From Mesostigma viride (Eukaryota > Streptophyta > Mesostigmatophyceae > Mesostigmatales > Mesostigmataceae), in contig RPFO01000104.1 in the NCBI GenBank assembly GCA_009746045.1, positions 7,092,750-7,156,749 of the forward strand: 64,000 bases of DNA, written 5' to 3'. The first letter of the stretch is position 1. Each line of letters starts with the position of its first letter. The notes below the pieces were generated by a model. The model made no database searches and was not told the DNA's origin. It saw only the letters and a program-made list of their open reading frames with translations. Shown here in pieces: positions 56,967 through 64,000 of the stretch. Position numbers and translations under genes: made by a program.

Positions 56967-58246
56967 AATAAAAATTTAAATTAAATTAAATTATAACATG
57001 CCTCCGTTGGGAGATCATGTAGCACATATTCCTTGATGGGGGGCGGAGGTGGAGGGAGCCACGTAATCGAACTATCCTAACGCTAAGCTATATCTAGTCT
57101 ATAAAATCCTAACTACACTACTCATCAAAACGCCTCCTCCTCTTGGGGGGAGGTGGCTTGCCCACAGGGGCTGGCGTGTGAGCCTGGACAATCTTCTGCC
57201 ACCGCTTCTTGTTTTGCATGGCAGTCCAAAGAAGGGAGAGGGAGTGGATGCGGTGTTCAATCTGAGCTGGGACCACTAGGTCGGCCAGCAACGTCTGGGT
57301 GTAGTTCATGGCATGTTTACCTACCCTTTTAGGAATGTTCTTGGGGCCATGCCAGGTCAAAATATGCCGCCCTGGTTGGCCAAGCCGCTGGGGGCCGGCC
57401 AGACCAAACTAGGCGGTGTCGACCTGGCTGGTGCGAGCAAGATGTCCTATGTACAAATGCTATCCTACGCTGCCTAATCTCGTCCGAAATACGAGGCATA
57501 CCCTGATCATGAATACAAAGACTCTAATGACCTACGCTGGGAAAACCCTACATTCAGGACCTGTCGGAGCATCCTGTAAACCGTGCCGTCGAGCTTAGCT
57601 GTCACTGTGTCCGTGAGTGTCCACGCCTCGGCGCCATACGTAAGCACCGTGAGGACGAGGACCTTGCATGAAGAGCATGTGCTTGCGGTGCTCGCCCAGG
57701 CCTGCCCTTCGAGCGCCAGTAGGTGGTGAGCGAACGGAGCCTGGCCCAGGCCAGGCCGATTAATTAATTAATTAATAGACACGTGACTGCGTCAATTGAG
57801 CATAAGTCCTCAGTGGGAGGGGCCAGGCCGAATCATGCGGATGTCCATATCTGGTTCAATGTCTCCTTGATATAGTCGGCGGTGTCAGGGAGCATGCTCC
57901 CCAGCAGTTTGAAGCGGTCACAGAACGGGACCTCCATCCCGTCGAGCAGGCGCGGCAGCGGTGGGCGACTGGAGGCCCCAATCACCATGGCCTCAGTTTT
58001 GACACTAATCTCCAACCCCACCGCCCTCGCCTCCAGGCCCAGACAGTCCAGCCAGGTCTGAATGTGCTCGGGGCGCGCGATGAGGGTGGTGCCGATCGTC
58101 CGCATAAATCAGGTCGGCCAGGTGGTAGCCAGTGCTAACCCCGCCATGCTCACGCTCGTTATAAGGATGTCCAAGCCAGGCTCAAACCCCTTTAGAGCAG
58201 TAAAGCGCGCACGTGCCCGGCGCATGACGTGATCCACGACAGTGAT
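56967..58246 (-). mobile_element. 5'-truncated RT-type LINE fragment
   Basis: Perfect 11-bp TSD GTGTCCCCGTT at 56956-56966 and 58247-58257. The tail is of the AATTT type. It contains the C-terminal RT region (minus ORF 57118-57360, ending KRRRRFDE) and a piece with the thumb/connection region (57833-58105), but frames are broken and most of the catalytic domain is gone. It is itself interrupted by a 61-bp insert at 57760-57820. Confidence 0.85.
57760..57820 (-). mobile_element. 61-bp LINE tail insertion
   Basis: Flanked by an 11-bp TSD GGCCAGGCCGA (57749-57759 and 57821-57831). It carries only the TTAA tail, AGACACGTGACTGCGTC (the end of the second LINE type, inverted) and about 27 bp more. 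The host LINE sequence resumes exactly after the second TSD copy. Confidence 0.85.
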
Positions 58247-58257
58247 GTGTCCCCGTT

Positions 58258-58535
58258 GCTGAGACAATTACTATTCCTGGACTCATGGCGATATCCAACG
58301 CCGGCGTGGAAGGATCAACTAGGGTATTTGTCTGAGAGGAAAGACGCGAAGACCGCGTCCACCGATATATCTTGAATGATAACTACTCCTATAAGTAGTT
58401 CTGGAGGTTGTGCTTGCCCAGACATGGCACATGGCAAACTGAGTTTAATTAAACAATTAATTTATTTATATAATTAATGGCAAACTGCAGCAAGCTGCAG
58501 CTCCAGTCCTCATGCGAAGAGAGACAACTATGCAT
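58258..58535. other. unique sequence between two LINE fragments
   Basis: AT-rich in part (TTAATTAAACAATTAATTTAT). No gene recognised. Confidence 0.5.
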
Positions 58536-59328
58536 TAAATTAAAATTAAATTATTACACTGTCTCCGTACACTAGTGTAGGGAGATCACGTAGCACATAT
58601 TCCATGATGGGGGGTGGAGGTGGAGGAAGCCGCGTAATCGAGCTATATAACCTAACTCTAAGCTATCTAGTCCAAAAATTCCTAACTCCACTATACTCAG
58701 CAAAACGCCCCTTCCTCAAGATGGGCGGGGGGTGGCTTGCCCACAGGGGCTGGCGTGTGAGCCTGGACAATCTTCTGCCACTGCTTCTTAATTGTTCTAG
58801 CTGCATGGCAGTCCAATTAAAGAAGGGAGAGTGGATGCGGTGTTCAAACTGAGCTGCATGGGACCACTAGGTCGGCGGCCAGAAACATCTGGGTGTAGTT
58901 CATGGCAGAATGACCTAGCTTCCTGGGAATGTCCTTGGGGCCAGGCCAGGTCAAAATATATTCCGCCCTGGCTGGCCAAGCCGCTGGCTGGGGGCCGGCC
59001 AGACCAAGGGTGGTGTCAACCTGGCTGGTGCGAGCAAGATGTCCTACAAATGCTATCCTGCGCTGCCTAATCTCGTCCGAAATACGAGGCATACCATGAT
59101 ACAAAGACTCTAATGACCTACGCTGGGAAAACCCTACATGCAGGACCTGTTGGATCGAGCATCCTGTAAACCGTGCCGTCTAGCTAGCTAGCTTAGCTCT
59201 CACTGTGTCCGTGAGTGTCCACGCTTCGGCGCCATACCTGAGCACCGTGAGGACGAGGACCTTGAAGAGCATGCGCTTGCAGTGCTTGCCCAGGCCCTTC
59301 GAGCGCCAGTAGGTGTTGAGCGAGCAGA
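58536..59328 (-). mobile_element. 5'-truncated RT-type LINE fragment
   Basis: Perfect 12-bp TSD ACAACTATGCAT at 58524-58535 and 59329-59340. AATTT-type tail, then the C-terminal RT region in several broken frames (RRIAFVGHLARTSQVDTT near 58990-59070). It has small internal duplications and insertions compared with 7650-9341. Confidence 0.85.
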
Positions 59329-59465
59329 ACAACTATGCATATGCAGAATGCTTCCATTCACAGCTGTCCCAGAAACCCAGCTAGTGGACAACTCCTTCAA
59401 AAAGTCCGCAAAATGCACAGAAATAGTTATCTCACTTTATTATTAGTAAGACATGGATCCCTGTG

Positions 59466-59865
59466 TCTAGTGCTCGCACCAGTCAGGTAGACACTGACGG
59501 GCCTCGGTCTGGCCGGCCCCCAGCGGCTTGGCCAGCCGGGGCGGCATATCCTGACCTGGCCGGGCCCCAAGGACATTAATTCCTAAACGGGTAGGTAAAC
59601 ATGTCATGACCTACCCACAGCAGTTGTTGGCTGACCTAGTGGTCCCAGCCCCGTTTGAACATCGCATTCACTCCCTCTCTCTTGCTTGGACTGCTACTAG
59701 TTATGCAGAACAAGAAGAGGTGGAAGACGACTGTCCAGGCTCACACGCCAGCCCCTGTGGGCAAGCCCCCCCCCCCCCCCAAGATCGAGGAAGGGGCGCT
59801 TTGCTGAGTAGATTAGTTAGGGTTTTCCTAGATTAGATTAGCTTAGAGTTAGATTAGTTCGAAAC
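59466..59865 (+). mobile_element. RT-type LINE 3' fragment, plus strand
   Basis: Plus-strand copy of the RT C-terminal region, from CTCGCACCAG-like sequence (around 59472) to GTTAGATTAGTTCG near 59860. Frames are broken and a C-run interrupts the Pro-rich end (about 59767-59780). It adjoins another copy with short AGTTCAAAAC repeats between. Confidence 0.7.
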
Positions 59866-59894
59866 TGAGTTCAAAACAAACTATTAGTTCAAAA

Positions 59895-60851
59895 CTGAGG
59901 CGATGATGATTGGGGCCTCCAGTCGCCCACCGCTGCCGCGACTGCGCTCGACGGGACGAAGGTCCCGTTCCGTGACCGCTTCAAACTGTTGCATGGCCGC
60001 GGGGAGCATGCTCCCTGACACCGCCGACGATGTGGATCGACATCCGCATTGGTCTGGCCTGGGCCAGGCTCCGTTCGCTCAACACCTACTGGCGCTCGAA
60101 GGGCCTGGGCGAGCACTGCAAGCGCATGCTCTTCAAGGTCCTTGTCCTCACGGTGCTTACATATGGCGCCGGCCAAGGCATGGACGTACTCACGGACACA
60201 GTCTGGCGGCTAATAAGCTAGACGGAACGGTTTACAGGAATCATGCTCCGACAGCTAGGTCCTGAATGTAGGGTTTTCAAAGCATAGGTCATTAGAGTCT
60301 TTGTACCAGGGTATGCCTCGTATTTCGGACGAGATTGGGCAGCACCAGGATAGTAGCATTCACGATAGGACATCTTGCTCGCACCAGCCAGGTTGACACT
60401 ACCCGCTTGGTCTGGCCGGCCCCCAGCGCGGCTTGGCCAACCAGGGCGATCGTGACCTGGCCTGGCCCCAAAGACATTCCCAGGAAGCTAGGTAAACCTG
60501 CCATGAGCTACATCCAGATGTTGCTGCATGGCCGACCTAGTGGTTCCAGCCCAGTTTGAACACCGCATCCACTCCCTCTCCCTTCTTTGGTCTGCCATGT
60601 AGAACAAGACGGATAATATGGTGGCAGAAGATTGTCCAGGCTCACACGCCAGCCCCTGTGGGCAAGCCACCTCCCCCCAAGAGGAAGGGGCGTTTTGCTG
60701 AGTAGTGTACATAGTTTGAATTTTCTAGAAGCTAGCTAGCTTAGAGTTAGATTAGTTCGCTTACGCGGCGTCTCCCACCCCTGGGCACCCATCCAGCAAG
60801 GAATATGTGCTACATGATCTCCCAACGGAATTGAATTGAAGTGAATTGTAA
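59895..60851 (+). mobile_element. RT-type LINE 3' fragment with tail, plus strand
   Basis: Plus-strand copy from the region after YADD (ATTGGGGCCTCCAGTCG) through the RT C-terminus to the hairpin CTCC-CAAC-GGAA and an AATTG-type tail ending about 60851. It abuts, tail to tail, the minus-strand LINE that follows. Frames are broken; no TSD was identified. Confidence 0.75.
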
Positions 60852-61227
60852 CACAACTCCGTTGGGAGTATATGTAGCACATAGCCCTTGAGAGGGGGCA
60901 TATGGCCTATCATACATCCTAAGCTACTTCCTGCAAGGGTGCCGGGGATGTAAAGAAAGGACCCTTGCTGTAGGTGCACCAGAGCACTTGCATCCCCATG
61001 ATCTTCAAGCTATGCCCAGCGAAGGCCGGGGAGCCTGTCATGGGGGGGAAGATCAGCATAGCTATACAAAGAAGCTAGGGCATGGCGTCTCAGCAGAGAG
61101 TTACTCCCTGCATGGGCACAACATAACTAAATAAAGCTAGGCATCATCTGTAGCGTGGCTCATCATAGGCACACATGTACATGATTAAATAAAGCGCGTG
61201 GCTTAGCTGGGATAGTGCCTCTAGGAG

Positions 61228-62839
61228 CAGAGTGCAATCGTACGTTATACGCGTTATACGGTCACGGTGGAGTATAATGTATAATACGGTATAATACGGT
61301 ATAATACGGTATTATACGTTTTCGTACGGACACACTCAGAATACTCTGATTTTACACATTTTAAGACACCCACCATCAATCCACATGTTTTTAACACTGT
61401 TTTGGACATAATCCAAGGTTGCCCTACCCTCGGCTATACTCTATACGGTGGATATTGTGGACACGATCGATATATTGCATGTAATACTGAGAATGTAAAC
61501 GTGCGCATGCATAATTGTGTGCATGTGTATAACTGTATATATGTGGCTTTATATTGGTTATGTTTACTTGGGTGCCTTCACTTTGATGCAAGTAATTATA
61601 TATGGTAAAAAGGCCAGCAATAACTAGGGGACCGTGCAGTGGGCCAGCAAGGGGCCAACATGTTAAACATGGCTAAACAGGTGGGGATGTGATAATAAGT
61701 AACTCACATATTCTCACCTTCCATACAACAACCTTGTTTTCCAGCAGGCTGAAGAGCATGACAGGCGTCTATGAGCTCGCCAGCTCCTTGCAACGGTGAT
61801 GCCGCTCCCAGGCAGCTAGGGTCCTTGACTACGCAATATAGAATGTCTACCGTGTGAAAACCTCCATACAGGAAGCGTAGCAAAGCCAGATAACTGCCCG
61901 ATCAATTCTGGGTAGCTTTAGGAAGCATGGCATACGCAGCGTAAGGAAAACCATTGAAAGCTGCGGAAAATCTGATAGCACAACTGCAACAAGTGGAGAA
62001 CAAAATAGCAAGAAAAACCCAGAAACGGCGCAAAAAGTTTCATGCCAGGTTCATTAAGAGCGCAAACAGACTGGGCGGTGACATGCGGCAAATCAACGTA
62101 CCACGGCCGGCATTATTTCCTACCCAGGCGCGCAAGAAAAGCCAGCCAGCCATGGATGGATTAACCGCGGATCGCGCAGGCCTGAACGAAATCATTTTAG
62201 AAATGACAGGAAATGGCCGCAGATCGAAGATGCTTAGGTTATTTTCATGGTGTCCGTTACTAAACGGCTCTTGCTGCATCAAAATAACCCACGAATATCG
62301 AGTTCTACCGTCGCAGGCACACATGCTAGATTATTCATCGCGGCCAAATTGTTGGATGAGACCCCCGTGCAAATCTGTACCAACAAAGGCAGCGAATTTG
62401 CAAATAGTGCAGATCTTGCTATGAAACATCATAATAGAACATCACTTTTAACCATCGGCTTAATTTTTTCGCCTGTCGCCCGCCGGATTAGCCATATTTT
62501 AACGGAACGCACGTCGCCATGGCCACCTCCGCACGGTGCGCGCACTGTGCACCACAATGTCAAAATAAGATCGCGTCGAATTGTGAAAGTTCAGACGGGT
62601 CAGTACTTATAGTAGAGATACGAAATCTGTGGCTTCAAATCGTTGCCCTGTCGTTCTGGCATCCTAGCCGCGCAAAACGTAAAAAAAACGCGGAAAACAC
62701 GGCATCATACGGTATAATACGGTATTATACGTCATTATACGCTAAAACGTATTATAACGTATGAATCATACGCTCAAAGCCAGCGTATTACGTATTATAC
62801 CGTATTATACCGTATTATACGGCGTATGATTGCACTCTG
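61228..62839. mobile_element. non-autonomous hAT-like DNA transposon, 1612 bp
   Basis: Perfect 8-bp TSD TCTAGGAG at 61220-61227 and 62840-62847. Terminal inverted repeats start CAGAGTGCAATC on both ends (12 bp), followed by subterminal arrays of TATAATACGG and its complement on both sides. The empty site is visible in the paralogue at 24940-24965 (ATAGTGCC-CGTAGGAGG). An 8-bp TSD with CA-initial TIRs and subterminal repeats is typical of hAT. The longest inner ORF (61954-62424) shows no transposase motif. Confidence 0.88.
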
Positions 62840-62903
62840 TCTAGGAGGCGTACATGTACATGGCCACGGTCTATCTATTCTACACTACTACTGCTGTATT
62901 CCC

Positions 62904-63950
62904 CTAAGCTGGCTGGGGCGTCTGGAGTCGCTGGGGCCGCGGGGGGGGGGGGGTCGCCTGCCAGGGCTTGTGGCCGACGTAGATGGCCGCCCCCTTCCGG
63001 CAGTACACCGGCTGCCCCGCCTTGGTCTGCCGGAGCTGGAGGTAGGTCGGCCATAGCTCCCGTCGCCGTTGTTGCTGCGCCAGGGTCAAGTCGTCATCAA
63101 GGGTGAAGAGAGTCTTCTCGAGCCGCTTGCGGCGTCTGAGAAAAGAAATCTTGTCCGCCGGGGTCTTAAAGGTGAGAAGGAGCGGGGGCGGCCCTGCCTT
63201 ACCCCGCGCGCGGGGAAGGCGGTGGGCGGCCAGCTCGATCTCACCGTTAAGGCCCATGCGACCAAGGATTTCTCTCTCAAAGTTCGCACGCATAAGCTTC
63301 TCGGAATTCTCACCTTCCTCCATGGTGAAGTTCTTGACAATGACGTTGAGGCTGCGCTTGGCGAGCTCGGCCTCCTCGCGGAGGTCAAGCGTCTGCCGTT
63401 GGAGCTGGGCTGCGACGGCGGAGGTGGTGGAGGTGGTATGTGGTGGAGCTAGGTGGTGGAGGTGGGCATGTCCGCCCAGGTGGTGATGGGAGGAGGCATC
63501 GCCGGCCAGGCCAGCCGGGGCTGGCTTGGCGGCAATGTCCTTCACCGCCTGGGCGGTGAGGCCTGCGGTGGTCTGCAGAACCTCGATAGCGATGGCGTTG
63601 TCCTCAAGACGCTGGCGATCGGTGTCGCGGAGCTGGGCGGTGATGGCGTCGGAGGTGGGGGTGGTGGCGGTGGAGGAGGCGAGGAGGCTGGAAGTGGCGG
63701 TGGAGATGGTGGGGAGCTCAGCAGCCAGCGTGCCGCCCATTGCCGCCACATCTGCGGCTAGGGGCGTCATGTGCTGTGAGATGGTTGCTTGGAGGTGGAG
63801 GAGGAAGGTGGATTCGGTCAAGGGGGAGGGGGTCCAGAGGTCCGTGACAGAGCGCTCAAGGATGGAAAAGAGGGCGGCGAGCTGAAGACGGGGGCGAGAC
63901 CAGCTGGCCAGGTTCTCAGCATGTTGTCGCATAGTGAACCGGCCATGCAT
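62904..63950 (-). CDS. L1-like ORF1 protein, 348 aa, open frame
   Basis: The minus-strand frame is open from the ATG at 63950 (an in-frame TAG lies 15 bp upstream) to 62904. The N-terminal ~60 residues are followed by Ala/Thr/Ser-rich helices and a coiled-coil-like segment (QRQTLDLREEAELAKRSL), then the ORF1 C-terminal domain with VIVKNFTMEEGENSEKL, AAHRLPRARGK, TFKTPADKISFLRRRKRL and DDDLTLAQQQRRRELW. A His-rich interruption (~residues 160-175) relative to the copy at 21610 looks like a local duplication. It is followed by 3' UTR and tail, not by ORF2. Probably an RNA-binding chaperone used in trans with another LINE's RT. Confidence 0.8.
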   Translation of the reverse strand: MHGRFTMRQHAENLASWSRPRLQLAALFSILERSVTDLWTPSPLTESTFLLHLQATISQHMTPLAADVAAMGGTLAAELPTISTATSSLLASSTATTPTSDAITAQLRDTDRQRLEDNAIAIEVLQTTAGLTAQAVKDIAAKPAPAGLAGDASSHHHLGGHAHLHHLAPPHTTSTTSAVAAQLQRQTLDLREEAELAKRSLNVIVKNFTMEEGENSEKLMRANFEREILGRMGLNGEIELAAHRLPRARGKAGPPPLLLTFKTPADKISFLRRRKRLEKTLFTLDDDLTLAQQQRRRELWPTYLQLRQTKAGQPVYCRKGAAIYVGHKPWQATPPPPRPQRLQTPQPA

Positions 63951-64000
63951 CAGCCGGTCCAGCTAGTGCGGAGGCGCCAAAGGCGTTGGAGTCGCTGGCA

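Larger units (their letters stand above)
60852..64000 (-). mobile_element. ORF1-only LINE, minus strand, carrying an hAT-like insertion
   Basis: The 3' hairpin end (CTCCGTTGGGAG on the plus strand) starts at about 60856; its TTAA tail is missing where it meets the preceding element. The 3' UTR runs to 61227, is interrupted at 61228-62839, and resumes to the ORF1 stop at 62904. It extends past the window end. No reverse transcriptase is present. Confidence 0.82.

Overview
This is nuclear DNA of a eukaryote, most likely a green alga (possibly on the streptophyte side; the sequence alone does not settle it). The genes have GT-AG introns, GC-rich exons and introns packed with simple repeats. Several products are plant-type: a plastid ABC1K6-like kinase, a sterol C22-desaturase-type cytochrome P450, a plant DUF7138-like protein, a GT29 sialyltransferase-like protein, a plant-type methionine sulfoxide reductase A and an alpha-glucan phosphorylase.

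Layout. 1-5649 (+): last six exons of the phosphorylase. 7604-9435: a reverse-transcriptase LINE inside an older LINE tail. 11326-14818 (-): P450 in two exons. 16209-17525 (+): DUF7138-like gene. 17526-21020: no recognisable gene. 21552-25293: a three-element transposon nest. 25669-27042: a second LINE type. 28170-38330 (-): ten exons of the ABC1-like kinase, with a possible transit-peptide exon at 39890-40267. 40830-45050 (+): MsrA in seven exons, divergent from the kinase. 47832-49583 (+): intronless sialyltransferase-like gene. 50379-56435: a terminal-inverted-repeat element split by a nearly full-length LINE. 56967-64000: LINE fragments, one of them carrying an hAT-like element.

The mobile DNA is unusually readable because target-site duplications (TSDs) survive. 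I could read TSDs for seven LINE insertions with confidence (one more, 6 bp, is weak), plus a TTAA-flanked piggyBac-like element, an hAT-like element with an 8-bp TSD, and a TIR element flanked by a 17-bp direct repeat. LINE 3' ends share a small hairpin with loop CAAC followed by an AATT-rich tail. Some copies encode only an L1-like ORF1 and no reverse transcriptase, which suggests ORF1-only partners depending on the autonomous LINE.

The most unusual pattern is in the genes. In three unrelated genes (phosphorylase, ABC1-like kinase, MsrA), introns carry degenerate copies of the neighbouring exon edge together with its splice site. I counted more than a dozen such 'exon-edge echoes'. They fit repeated tandem duplication across exon-intron junctions, a proposed route for intron growth and gain. 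No classical operon, CRISPR array or rRNA gene is present. All splice sites are predicted by eye from protein-family continuity and reading phase.
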